A stretch of 64,000 nt of DNA from an uncultured Bryobacterales bacterium (GTDB lineage Bacteria > Acidobacteriota > Terriglobia > Bryobacterales > UBA6623): assembly GCA_951813605.1 (NCBI GenBank), contig OX638379.1, positions 1,746,471 to 1,810,470 of the forward strand, given 5' to 3'. The position numbers and the translations under genes were made by a program. This document shows positions 18,448 through 28,189 of this stretch, piece after piece (the first letter of the stretch is position 1; every line of letters begins with the position of its first letter). Below the pieces are notes generated by a model. That model had not been told where the DNA came from. It made no database searches and saw only the letters and a list, made by a program, of their open reading frames with translations.

Positions 18448-21400
18448 ATGCGGTCGCGAGCATTTGTGCACGGAATAGCCTTCCTGTTCTCCGGGTCGTT
18501 TGCCATCAACGCAGCGGACAGGGCAGGGACCGACTTCTTCGAGAATTTCGTCCGGCCGGTTCTAGCGGAGCAGTGCTACGCCTGCCATAGCAGTCAGATT
18601 TCCGTGCCGCAAGCCGGCCTGAGAGTCGATTCGCTCGAGGGGCTCCTTGCAGGCGGCAACAGCGGTCCGGCACTCGAGCCGGGAGATCCGGAAGCAAGCC
18701 TGCTGGTCCGTGTGTTGCGCCACACCGACCGCGTCAGGATGCCTCCGACGGGGAGGCTGGCCGATACGGAAGTCGACCGCATCGCGACATGGATCCAAAT
18801 GGGTGCCCCGTATCCCGAGCCCGACGCGACGGAAGCGCCAGAAGTGTCCGTGGACGCCCGGCACTGGGCGTTCGCACCCCCGGCAGAGGCGGAACTCCCG
18901 CCCGAAGTCGGCGGTTGGGCCAAGACCGCCATCGACCGGTTCATCGAGGCGCGTCTCAATCAAGAGAGTCTCAGGCCATCTCCGCCGGCCCCGCCTAGAA
19001 AGCTCGTCCGGCGCCTCTACTACGACCTGACAGGCTTGCCGCCCGATCCGAGCGAATCCGATGCGTTCGTCCGGTCTCCCACGCTGGAAAGGTACGAAGC
19101 GCTGGTCGACTTGCTGCTGGCGTCGGATCGTTTCGGGGAGCGCTGGGCCCGCCACTGGCTGGATGTCGTGCGCTACGCGGACGAGGGCCATTTCGCTCGC
19201 CCGTTCCCGATTGCCTGGACCTATCGGGACTGGGTCGTTCAGGCATTCAACGACGACCTGCCGTACGACGATTTTGTCCTTTACCAACTGGCAGCTGACT
19301 TGGCCGGCGAGGAAACTCGCCACCTGGCGGCCCTAGGGATGCTCACGCTCGGCATCAACCTTCCCCGAGCAATCGAGCTGCCCCAGAATCTAGATGACCG
19401 GATTGATGTGGTCACGCGCGGCTTTCTCGGACTATCGGTCGCCTGCGCGCGATGCCACGATCACAAGTTCGACCGCATCACCCAACAGGAATACTACTCC
19501 CTGTACGGCGTGTTCCTGAACTCGCCCGACGCCCTAGAACCGGTCCCCCTGGAACCGCCGGGCTCGGGCAAGACTGAGGAATTCTTTCGCAAGAAGCTCG
19601 CCATGCGCCGCGAGTGGCTTGACACGTACCGGGTGGAACGTCTCGCCGATCACATTCGCGAATTTCGCCGACCCGAGACCCTGGCCCGCTATCTCGAGAC
19701 GGCATGGGAAACGCGCGATCTCTCCAATAGCGAAGCGGAGGCTCTATCCAAGGAAAGAGATCTCAACCTCTATATGCTGAACCGCTGGCGAGCGTACTTG
19801 AGCGGTCTGGTAGGTCCGTCTGTGGTCGCATTCCGGGAACTCGACGCACCGGACGGTGCCGAGCGGGTCGCACGTCGCATGGCAGAATCCGACAGCGAAT
19901 ATCGATGGCCGGACCCGCAGCGAGAGGCCTTGCGCCTGGCCCTGCGTGGGAACGGATCGCCCACAGACGTCCCGTTTGACGATTTCTGGTGGGTCCAGAA
20001 CGAAGGCGATAGCAACGTAGTGAACGCCTTGCGATGGCAATACCAAGCCGTCATGAATGACTGGAGTCACAGGGACGGACCGAGGCACGCCTCTGTCGTA
20101 ACCGACGCGAAGGCTCTGCAACCCGCATTCGTCTTCGTTCGAGGGAATCAGCACGACAAGGGCGTGGAAGTCACGCGTCGCTTCCTTTCGGCCCTGCCCG
20201 GGCCGGAAGCCTTCCGGTCGGGCAGCGGACGGCTCGAGCTCGCCCGCGCCATTGCCAGTGCTGAGAACCCGCTTACGGCACGGGTGATGGTGAATCGGAT
20301 CTGGGTGCATCTCTTCGGCGAGGGCATCGTGAGGACGCCCAGCGACTTCGGTGTCCGCGGGGAGCGCCCCACGCACCCGGAGCTGCTGGACCACCTCGCC
20401 AGGGAATTCGTCGCGGCCGGATGGTCAGTCAAGGGCATCATCCGACGCATCGTGCTTTCGCAGGCCTATCGCCAGGCCAGCTCCGATTCCCCAGCCGGCC
20501 TGGCGAAGGATCCGGCCAATCGCATGCTGTGGCGGCAGAACCGGACTCGGCTGGATTTCGAGGCGCTGCGCGACTCGATGCTCGCGGTCGCGGGCAAGCT
20601 CGACACGAGCATGGGAGGTGCACCGTTCGATCTGAGGGCACGCCCAGCCTCCGCCCGGCGGACGCTCTACTCGTACGTGTCGCGCGAGCATCCCTCCGAG
20701 CTAATGCGAGCCTTCGATTTTTCGAATCCCGAGGAGCACACTCCCCGACGGCAGTTGACCACGGTCCCCCAGCAGGCGCTGTTTCTCATGAATAGCCCGT
20801 TCTTGGCTGAGCAGGTGCGTGCCATCGCCGCAAACTGCGGCACGACGGAGCAATGTGTCGATAGCATTCATAGGAAGGTGTTGGGCCGCTACCCGGACCC
20901 GCAAGAGCGGAGCGACGCGATGGATTTCGTTCAACACGGAGGAAAGGTGGATCCGATACCCGCAGCGGGGATGGCCAGTGACGGAACATGGCGTCAGGGA
21001 ACGGCGCGAATCGATCCGCTCACGGGCAGCGTCAGCGCCTTTCAACGCATGGAATACAGGGTCGAGGACAGGCTGCAGCCCTTGCCAATGCTTCCCTCTC
21101 CGGCTTTCGGCAGGGCAAGTCTGACACCCCAGGGAGGGTTCCCGGGCGACGGGGCGGATTGCGCTGTGGTTCGGCGCTGGAAAGCTCCACGCGCGATGCG
21201 GGTCGCCATCGACGGGACTTTGAGCCACGCGATGACCAGCAAGGCTTTGAGGTTCGACTATTCGAACGGCATTCGCGGATGGATCGTATCGAGCCGACGC
21301 GGAGTGTTGGCGAGCTGGATCGTTCGCGGATACGAAGCGCAAACCACGGTCAGAAACCTGGTCGTCGACGAGAGCGAGCACCTCGACTTCGTGGTGGATT

Positions 21401-21606
21401 CACTCGGGGACTATGAATCTGACTCGTTTCGCTGGGCGCCTCGGATCGAGGAAGTGCTGCCGGCGGACGGGCAGCGTGCCGGGATGGAGCCCCAGGCTTG
21501 GAGCGTCGAGGAGGGGTTCGCCGAGCCATTGGAAGAGCCGCTCGGGGTGCTTGAGCAGTACGCGCAGGTGCTGCTCATGACGAACGAGTTCGCGATCAGG
21601 GATTAA
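18448..21606 (+). CDS. PSD1 (planctomycete cytochrome c, DUF1549, DUF1553) protein with extra beta-rich domain
   Basis: This 1052-residue secreted protein starts at ATG 18448 with a signal peptide (residues 1-22). The cytochrome motif CYACH is at 43-47 and MPPTGRLADTEVD follows. DUF1549 has LTGLPPDPSESDAFV, GERWARHWLDVVRYADEGHF and CARCHDHKFDRI. DUF1553 has ARAIASAENPLTARVMVNR, EALRDSMLAVAGKLD and TVPQQALFLMNSPF. Between the usual penultimate helix (LGRYPDPQERSDAMDFV) and the terminal LLMTNEFAIRD there is an insert of about 170 residues (roughly 831-1005), rich in beta-type sequence such as GIRGWIVSSRRGVLASWIV, possibly carbohydrate-binding. It is divergent from the first PSD1 gene by 142 bases and lacks an adjacent DUF1501 partner. 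Confidence 0.86.
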   Translation: MRSRAFVHGIAFLFSGSFAINAADRAGTDFFENFVRPVLAEQCYACHSSQISVPQAGLRVDSLEGLLAGGNSGPALEPGDPEASLLVRVLRHTDRVRMPPTGRLADTEVDRIATWIQMGAPYPEPDATEAPEVSVDARHWAFAPPAEAELPPEVGGWAKTAIDRFIEARLNQESLRPSPPAPPRKLVRRLYYDLTGLPPDPSESDAFVRSPTLERYEALVDLLLASDRFGERWARHWLDVVRYADEGHFARPFPIAWTYRDWVVQAFNDDLPYDDFVLYQLAADLAGEETRHLAALGMLTLGINLPRAIELPQNLDDRIDVVTRGFLGLSVACARCHDHKFDRITQQEYYSLYGVFLNSPDALEPVPLEPPGSGKTEEFFRKKLAMRREWLDTYRVERLADHIREFRRPETLARYLETAWETRDLSNSEAEALSKERDLNLYMLNRWRAYLSGLVGPSVVAFRELDAPDGAERVARRMAESDSEYRWPDPQREALRLALRGNGSPTDVPFDDFWWVQNEGDSNVVNALRWQYQAVMNDWSHRDGPRHASVVTDAKALQPAFVFVRGNQHDKGVEVTRRFLSALPGPEAFRSGSGRLELARAIASAENPLTARVMVNRIWVHLFGEGIVRTPSDFGVRGERPTHPELLDHLAREFVAAGWSVKGIIRRIVLSQAYRQASSDSPAGLAKDPANRMLWRQNRTRLDFEALRDSMLAVAGKLDTSMGGAPFDLRARPASARRTLYSYVSREHPSELMRAFDFSNPEEHTPRRQLTTVPQQALFLMNSPFLAEQVRAIAANCGTTEQCVDSIHRKVLGRYPDPQERSDAMDFVQHGGKVDPIPAAGMASDGTWRQGTARIDPLTGSVSAFQRMEYRVEDRLQPLPMLPSPAFGRASLTPQGGFPGDGADCAVVRRWKAPRAMRVAIDGTLSHAMTSKALRFDYSNGIRGWIVSSRRGVLASWIVRGYEAQTTVRNLVVDESEHLDFVVDSLGDYESDSFRWAPRIEEVLPADGQRAGMEPQAWSVEEGFAEPLEEPLGVLEQYAQVLLMTNEFAIRD

Positions 21607-21740
21607 CGACACCGGTGTCGAGCTAGCAGCCCAGATTCATTGGGGACGCCAGGGACGGGGCGGGGGTGCCGCAACCGATAGCCGCGAGGTCGCTTCGAGA
21701 GTCTTGATCCGAGTGCTACGATCTTGACGGGCCAGTGTAG

Positions 21741-24125
21741 ATGAGTCTCTGGGCAGATCGATCGAACAACCAGGCGATATCCGCGCTGGTTATCGTGATT
21801 CTGGCTTCGCACTGCATCCATCAAACGTGCGCAGCGGCGGAGCGTCCAGGAGACACATCGCCTTACGGCGATCTCCTGAGCCAGTACTGCGTGGCCTGTC
21901 ACAGTGGTTCAACCGCCACAGCCGGTCTGGACTTGAAGTCACTTGGGGCCACCCCCGTGTCCAGCCACGCCGAAGCCTGGGAGAAGGTTGTGAAGAAGCT
22001 GAGGGGCAGGCAAATGCCTCCCGCGGGCTTGCCGAGACCCAGCGAAGCGGAATATCGTTCCGTAGTGTCGTCGCTCTCGTCTTTGCTTGATCACGCAGCG
22101 GCCGCCTCTCCCCGTCCAGGCCGGACAGACACATTTCGAAGGCTGAACCGCACCGAGTACCGCAACGCGATCCGAGATCTGCTGGCGCTGGACGTGAAGG
22201 TTGACTCCTTGCTGCCCAGTGACGAGGCAAGCCATGGCTTCGACAACGTGACGGTGGGAGACCTTCCTCCGATGCTTTTGGAGCGCTACGTTTCGGCCGC
22301 CGAAAAAATCAGCCGGTTGGCCGTAGGGCGCGCCGGCCGCGTCCCCGACGCCGTGACGATTCGCGTCCCTCCCGATCTCACGCAAGAGGGACACATTCCC
22401 GGACTCCCGATCGGCACGCGAGGCGGCGTGGCGGTGGCTCATGTGTTCCCCGTCGATGGGGAGTACGAGATCGCGGTGCGGCTCTCGCGGGATCGCAATG
22501 AGGACATCGAAGGCTTGAGCCGGCCGCACGAGCTGGAATTGCTGGTGGACCGCCGAAGGCTGGCATTGTTCGATGTGAAGCCGCCGCCGAGAGGCGACGA
22601 CCATCGCAACGCGGACAGCCACCTCAGAGCGCGCGTACGGGTGCCCGCGGGCCCGCACGACATCGGAGCGACATTCCTCAAGGATCCCTCGCGCCTACTT
22701 GAAACGCAGCGCCAGCCATATCAAGCGCACTTCAATTTCTACAGGCATCCGCGCATCCAGCCCGCCGTGTACTCTCTCTCCGTCGTCGGCCCGCATACGG
22801 CCGAGGGAGCGGGGAACACGCCCAGCCGCGAACGGATTTTCATATGCGAGCCGACGAGCCCGTCCGCGGACGATGCCTGCGCGAAGAAGATCGTCCAAAC
22901 TATCGCGACGAGGGCATTCCGCAGGCCGGTGACCGACGCGGACATCCAAGGGCCCATGCGGTTCTACAAAGAGGCCCCGGGCAAAGCGGGGGCCGAGAAT
23001 GGATTCGAAGCGGCGATCGAGAGCGCCCTTTCAGCCATTCTCGTGAGCCCGCAGTTCCTGTTCCGTATCGAAAGGGATCCGCCTGGGATTGCTCCCGAAA
23101 CCCCCTACCGCATCAGCGAGTTGGAACTCGCTTCGCGACTGTCATTCTTCCTGTGGAGCAGTCTGCCGGACGACGAGCTCCGCGAGGCCGCACTGCGCGG
23201 TGATCTAGCGACACGAAATGGGCTGGACCGCCAAGTCCGCCGCATGCTCTTGGATCCCAGATCGCAGTCGCTAGTCGACAATTTTGCATCACAGTGGCTG
23301 CATCTTCGCAACCTGGCGTCGGTTAGGCCAGACATGCGCCGTTTCCCCGACTTCGACGACAACCTGAGGCAAGCTTTCCGCACCGAGACAGAACTGCTGC
23401 TGCGAAGCGTAGTCCAGGAGGACCGGAGCATCCTCGACCTGTTAAAGGCCGATTATACTTTCGTCAACGAACGCCTCGCGAAGCACTACGGGATTTCCAA
23501 TGTGTACGGCAGTCGGTTCAGGCGGGTCGACTTGGGGGAAGGCAGCGTGCGAGGCGGCCTGCTGCGACATGGCAGCGTCCTGACAGTGACCTCCTACGCC
23601 ACTCGCACTTCTCCCGTGATTCGCGGCAAGTGGATTCTCGAGAACATTCTTGGGATGCCTCCGCCTCCGCCACCCGCGGACGTGCCTGAATTGCAGGACA
23701 ACACTGTGTCGGGGAAACTGTCTGTTAGAGAACGCCTTGCCGAGCACCGCGCTGATCCAGCCTGTGCCAGCTGCCACAATCCGATGGACCCGCTGGGATT
23801 CGCACTGGAGAATTTCGATGCCGTGGGGCGTTGGCGGACCCACGATGGAGGGGAAGCCATCGACCCTTCGGGGGAACTGTTGGATGGCAGACAAATTGAA
23901 GGCGTGTCGGATCTGGAGAATGCGCTGCTTGATCGCCCGGAACTGTTTGCGGGAGCCATGGCCGAAAAGCTGCTGACGTTCGCCCTCGGGAGGGGTGTCG
24001 AGAATTTTGACGCCCCTGCAATCCGAAAGATAGTTACGGGTGCGAAGGAAAACGGCTTTCGCTTTTCTTCGCTTATCCTAGGGATAGCCTCGAGCACCCC
24101 GTTTCAGATGAGGAGGTCGCGATGA
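21741..24125 (+). CDS. DUF1587/DUF1592/DUF1588/DUF1585 secreted cytochrome-like protein
   Basis: The 794-residue protein begins with a signal peptide ending near residue 33. A cytochrome-like segment follows with CVACH (50-54) and a QMPPAGLPRPSEAE stretch. DUF1587 is seen as DTFRRLNRTEYRNAIRDLL and ASHGFDNVTVGDLPP; DUF1592 as ELELASRLSFFLWSSLPDDE and FASQWLHLRNL; DUF1588 as RHGSVLTVTSYATRTSPV through CASCHNPMDPLGFALENFD (second heme-type motif at 675-679); DUF1585 lies at the C-terminus (EKLLTFALGRGVENFD). This is the standard partner of DUF1552 in Acidobacteriota and Planctomycetota. Its stop overlaps the DUF1552 start (ATGA). The reaction is unknown. It is probably periplasmic or surface-exposed and heme-binding. 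Confidence 0.88.
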   Translation: MSLWADRSNNQAISALVIVILASHCIHQTCAAAERPGDTSPYGDLLSQYCVACHSGSTATAGLDLKSLGATPVSSHAEAWEKVVKKLRGRQMPPAGLPRPSEAEYRSVVSSLSSLLDHAAAASPRPGRTDTFRRLNRTEYRNAIRDLLALDVKVDSLLPSDEASHGFDNVTVGDLPPMLLERYVSAAEKISRLAVGRAGRVPDAVTIRVPPDLTQEGHIPGLPIGTRGGVAVAHVFPVDGEYEIAVRLSRDRNEDIEGLSRPHELELLVDRRRLALFDVKPPPRGDDHRNADSHLRARVRVPAGPHDIGATFLKDPSRLLETQRQPYQAHFNFYRHPRIQPAVYSLSVVGPHTAEGAGNTPSRERIFICEPTSPSADDACAKKIVQTIATRAFRRPVTDADIQGPMRFYKEAPGKAGAENGFEAAIESALSAILVSPQFLFRIERDPPGIAPETPYRISELELASRLSFFLWSSLPDDELREAALRGDLATRNGLDRQVRRMLLDPRSQSLVDNFASQWLHLRNLASVRPDMRRFPDFDDNLRQAFRTETELLLRSVVQEDRSILDLLKADYTFVNERLAKHYGISNVYGSRFRRVDLGEGSVRGGLLRHGSVLTVTSYATRTSPVIRGKWILENILGMPPPPPPADVPELQDNTVSGKLSVRERLAEHRADPACASCHNPMDPLGFALENFDAVGRWRTHDGGEAIDPSGELLDGRQIEGVSDLENALLDRPELFAGAMAEKLLTFALGRGVENFDAPAIRKIVTGAKENGFRFSSLILGIASSTPFQMRRSR

Positions 24126-25465
24126 TCATTACCAAGAAGGCTTTGCCGCGCCGGACATTTCTCCGCGGGACGGGTGCGGCTCTCTCGCTGCCCTTATTGG
24201 ACGCGATGGTGCCGTCGCTGACTGCCCTATCCAAGACTCCCGCCAAGCCCGTCAGGCGTCTGGGTTTCGTCTACGTACCGATGGGCAGCGACATCTCGCG
24301 ATGGACACCGCCCGGCGAAAACGACCTGAGTCAGCTTTCGCCAAGCCTTTCTTCGCTAGCTCCCGTGGTCGAACACGTCACGGTCCTCTCGAATTTAGAA
24401 CTTAAGAATTCCTACCCTGGAACGCACGCTACCTCGAACGCAGGCTTCCTGAGCGCAGCTAAGGCGAAGTGGACCGAGAGCACCGACTACTACTTGGGAA
24501 CGACGGTCGACCAGATCGCCGCGAAAGAGATCGGCCAAGATACGAGCCTCCCCTCGCTAGAAATGGCCATGGACCTGATGTCCATGGTGGGCCAATGCGA
24601 CAACGGCTTTGCGTGCGTCTACCAGAACAATCTCTCGTGGTCGTCGCCCACTACGCCTTTACCTTCGGAAGCCCATCCGCGAATCGTCTTTGAGCGACTG
24701 TTCGGCGACGGCGGAACCCCCGAGGAGCGACGGGAGGCCCTCCGGCGCAAAGCGAGCCTGCTCGATTGGGTCATGGAAGACACGGCGCGCTTGCAAGCGG
24801 AACTGGGGACAGAGGACCGTAGTCGGGTTGCCCGGTACCTCGACTCCATTCGAGAGGTCGAGAGGCGAATTCAGAAGGCCGAGGCATCGACGTTGGATCA
24901 AGAACTGCCGGACTTGGACCGCCCGACCGGCGTCCCCGCAGCCTACGCGGACCATGCGAAGCTGATGTTTGATCTGCAGGTCCTCGCCCTGCAAGCCGAC
25001 ATCACTAGGGTCATCACATTCCAGCTTGCTCGGGAAACCAGCACGCGCACCTATCCGGAAGTCGGCGTGCCCGAGCCGCACCACCCGCTGACCCACCACG
25101 GGAACAATCCGAAGAAAATCGCCAAGGTTGCCAAGATCAATGGCTTTCACGTGTCGCTGTTCGCGGCATTCCTTGAAAAGCTCGCAGCCACGCAAGACGG
25201 CAACGGCTCACTTCTGGACCACACGCTCTACCTCTACGGAAGCGGTATGGGGAACCCCAATGTCCACGATCACACGAACCTCCCGGTCCTCGTGGCAGGT
25301 GGGTCCGCCGTCGGGATGCGCGGTGGCCGCCACATCAAGTACGAGGAACCGACGCCTTTGGCAAACCTCCACCTGACACTGCTCGACAAAGCGGGGATCC
25401 ATCTCGACCGTTTCGGCGACAGCACCGGCAAGCTGGACGAGTTGACCGAGCCGCTGAATGTCTGA
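24122..25465 (+). CDS. DUF1552 domain-containing protein, Tat-exported
   Basis: DUF1552 proteins are exported partners of DUF1587/DUF1592 cytochromes and have no known activity. This 447-residue example has a Tat leader (ALPRRTFLRGTGAALSLPLL, RR at 10-11). Family blocks include RLGFVYVPMGSDISRW, TVLSNLELKNSYPGTH, SVDQIAAKEIG-like text (TTVDQIAAKEIGQDTSLPSL) and LYLYGSGMGNPNVHDHTNLP near the end. The start ATG at 24122 shares ATGA with the preceding stop, so the pair is translationally coupled. The ankyrin gene begins 12 bases after its stop, completing a three-gene operon. The fold is thought to be related to the DUF1501/alkaline phosphatase group, but I cannot verify metal ligands by eye. 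Confidence 0.88.
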   Translation: MIITKKALPRRTFLRGTGAALSLPLLDAMVPSLTALSKTPAKPVRRLGFVYVPMGSDISRWTPPGENDLSQLSPSLSSLAPVVEHVTVLSNLELKNSYPGTHATSNAGFLSAAKAKWTESTDYYLGTTVDQIAAKEIGQDTSLPSLEMAMDLMSMVGQCDNGFACVYQNNLSWSSPTTPLPSEAHPRIVFERLFGDGGTPEERREALRRKASLLDWVMEDTARLQAELGTEDRSRVARYLDSIREVERRIQKAEASTLDQELPDLDRPTGVPAAYADHAKLMFDLQVLALQADITRVITFQLARETSTRTYPEVGVPEPHHPLTHHGNNPKKIAKVAKINGFHVSLFAAFLEKLAATQDGNGSLLDHTLYLYGSGMGNPNVHDHTNLPVLVAGGSAVGMRGGRHIKYEEPTPLANLHLTLLDKAGIHLDRFGDSTGKLDELTEPLNV

Positions 25466-25476
25466 GCCCCAAGGCG

Positions 25477-26997
25477 ATGAGGCGAGTATCGATGGTCCGT
25501 CCGCTGCGCTACCTCGCTAGCTTTGGCGTCGCGGCATTGTCCGTCATCGCAGCGCTGCAAGGAGCGAGTTCGGTCTCGTCGCTGGCGGACGCGGCTGAGC
25601 AGGGCAGGGGGGATGCAATCCACAGCCTTGTGGAGCAGGGATCCAATCCGAATCTGGCGCAAGTCGACGGAATGACTGCCTTGCACTGGGCTGCCTACCA
25701 CGACGATCTGGCCACCGCGAAGGTGCTGGTCCGCGCAGGAGCTGACGCAGGGGCAGAGAACCGCTACGGTGTTACGCCGCTGTCCTTGGCCTGTGAGAAC
25801 GGCAGCGCAGACCTGATCGAACTCCTCGTCCGAGCCGGGTCGGATCCCAACGCCGTCCTCCGGGGCGGGGAAACGCCCCTGATGACCGCTTCGCGGACAG
25901 GCAGAATCAGCGCGGTCAGGGCCCTTTTGGCCCACGGGGCCGAAGTCGGAGCCACCGAGAGCCTCGGAGGACAGACTGCTCTGATGTGGGCGTCCGCGGA
26001 AGGCCATGCGGAGGTCGTGACGGAGTTGATTGCCGCCGGAGCCGATATCGGGGCCCGCTTGCCGTCAGGATTCAGCCCCTTGTTTTTCGCGGTGCGCGAA
26101 GGACGGATCCCGGCAGTCAAAGCTCTGCTGGCCGCAGGTGCGGATCCAAACGATTGGATTCGCCCTCCGCCGAACACTGTCAGCCAAGCCCGCGGCTACC
26201 GCGGAGCGCCGCCGTATGGTGCGAGCGCGCTGCTCGTCGCTGTCGAGAACGCCCATTTCGAACTCGCCAAAGTGCTGCTTGACGCCGGCGCCGATCCCAA
26301 CGCCGCGAAACCCGGATACACGGTGCTTCACGCCATCGCGCGAGTTCGCAAGCCAGGCGTGGGCGACAACGATCCACCGCCCGACGGATCGGGGAGCATG
26401 ACAAGCATTGAATTCGTGAAGGAAGTCGTGGCGCGCGGGGCCAATCTGGAGGCTAGGATGACCAAGAAAGTGAACTTGGGCAACACTCGGCTCAACAAGC
26501 TCGGTGCGACGCCGTACTTCCTTGCCGCTCAGAGCGCCGATGCCGAATTGATGCGTGCCCTGGCCGCGCTTGGCGCGGACACGGATGCCCGTAATGCGGA
26601 CAACAGCACGCCGCTGATGGCCGCAGCCGGGCTCGGCACGAGGTCCCCCGGGGAAGATGCCGGGACGGAACCCGAGGTCCTGGAAGCGGTGCAGGCCGCA
26701 TTGGAGCTCGGGGCGGACATTAACGCAACAGACGACAACGGCGAAACTGTCATGCATTCGGCTGCCTATAAGAACCTCCCGAGAGTCGTCGAGTATCTCG
26801 CAGCGAACGGCGCCGAAATCACCCTATGGAATCGGCCCAACCGCTACGGATGGACACCGCTCGCCATCGCCACCGGATACAGATTTGGGAACTTCAAGCC
26901 ATCGACTGTGACGATCGACGCGTTACGACGAGTGATGATCTCCAACGGCGTCATTCCGCCGGACCGAGTGGAAGCCAATACGCAACAGATCTACTAG
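25477..26997 (+). CDS. Secreted ankyrin-repeat protein
   Basis: The 506-residue product has a signal peptide (through about residue 30) and roughly nine to ten ankyrin repeats from residue 35 to the end. Examples are DGMTALHWAAYHDDLATAKV, YGVTPLSLACENGSADLIEL, GGETPLMTASRTGRISAVRA and GQTALMWASAEGHAEVVTEL. Each ends in a GADxN/GADIG type turn. Longer spacers around PNDWIRPPPNTVSQARGYRG and the NLGNTRLNKLGATPYFLAAQ repeat match proteins regularly found beside DUF1552 genes. Position directly after DUF1552 suggests that it binds the secreted cytochrome/DUF1552 pair or its substrate in the periplasm. That is inference, as no enzymatic motif is visible. ATG 25477 is used; ATG 25492 is an alternative. 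Confidence 0.85.
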   Translation: MRRVSMVRPLRYLASFGVAALSVIAALQGASSVSSLADAAEQGRGDAIHSLVEQGSNPNLAQVDGMTALHWAAYHDDLATAKVLVRAGADAGAENRYGVTPLSLACENGSADLIELLVRAGSDPNAVLRGGETPLMTASRTGRISAVRALLAHGAEVGATESLGGQTALMWASAEGHAEVVTELIAAGADIGARLPSGFSPLFFAVREGRIPAVKALLAAGADPNDWIRPPPNTVSQARGYRGAPPYGASALLVAVENAHFELAKVLLDAGADPNAAKPGYTVLHAIARVRKPGVGDNDPPPDGSGSMTSIEFVKEVVARGANLEARMTKKVNLGNTRLNKLGATPYFLAAQSADAELMRALAALGADTDARNADNSTPLMAAAGLGTRSPGEDAGTEPEVLEAVQAALELGADINATDDNGETVMHSAAYKNLPRVVEYLAANGAEITLWNRPNRYGWTPLAIATGYRFGNFKPSTVTIDALRRVMISNGVIPPDRVEANTQQIY

Positions 26998-28189
26998 TCC
27001 GTGCGGCGTCCGATGGATGGGCGGCGGAGCGGAGCCCCAGCGGCCGGCCTCATACCATGCTGGAGCGTCACCGGACACGGGCAAGCTATCGTCTCGGCGC
27101 GCTGGCCTGAGCGGGGTGGAATTGAGAACCGGCCGTGTCCGTTCAGGCGCAGATCCGCACCCGCGCTATCGTTCCAAGTCTCCTGACACGCTCATGAAAT
27201 CCACGCTGGATTGCAATCAGGGTTGCCACTACTTCAGCGGTGGTTCCAATGCCTGTGTGGGCAATGGGCCCATCACGGCCTGTGGCCGACTACCCGGCCT
27301 TTGTCGAAATCACGGATGCACTTCCTCAAGGCTTCGCGCGCGTCTACCGCGAATCGAATTCAGAGCGTTTTGAAAAGCGGAGAATTGACGCCGCGCGTAA
27401 CTGAACCACCCTTTGCACCGGAAAAACGACTAGGAATCCTTCGGGATTGAACTCCATCCAAATTCCACGGTCCATCGAGGCGCACCCAAAGGGGGCTGCC
27501 GCTTGGGATGCTCACCGCCACCTCGCCTTGGCCAGTAGGCCACTCCAGAGCAGCTAGCCGAGAGTTGCGAGGATCACTGCAGTCCAGACCACTGAAGACC
27601 GGGTCTCAGGCTGGATTTTGCCGCCGGATTGGGGTTGCTCTTGCGGCTCCGTGCGGGAACCGTTGCTCAACAAGACCACCATGAGCGTGACTACGGACGA
27701 AGACAACGGGGACGCGGAACGGGCACTCTATCGAAATTGCGAAACGTCAACGGACCTAGCGATCTCGAGCGACTCTCCGCACCAATCGCCGTCGATGGCT
27801 CGCCCAGCATAGGGCCCGGGTCGGTCCGTTACGGTTAATGGCAGCCCCGGACCAAGTTAAAGGCTTTGGAGAAACGACGGTCCGGAACTTCCGTGAAGCG
27901 TTTCCACTGAAAATAGCCGACACGCCGTGGAATTCTCGGGTGGACTGCTGTGAACAAATGCGGATCAGGGAAGTCCCGAGCAGGATCAAGCGAGGCGGCT
28001 GGCTGAAATGCAAGGCCATTGCCGGTCACGCTATTGGGAAAGATCCACTCCTACGAAAACGCGAGCAGCCAGCATTCTTGCTGTATCGTATGATTGGTTA
28101 GGGCGCCAGGTCGAATCGCTAGAGAATGATTCGAGACCTGCCCCCAGATACGCTCGACATCTGCAACGCACGAGAGGGGACCGAAGGGC
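26998..28189. other. 1.2 kb without a recognisable gene
   Basis: Short open frames occur on both strands but none gives a domain or signal peptide I recognise. A small perfect hairpin (AATCC-TTCG-GGATT, 27435-27448) has no T-run and is not a convincing terminator. The last 100 bases should contain the promoter of the following DUF1501 gene. Confidence 0.35.
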
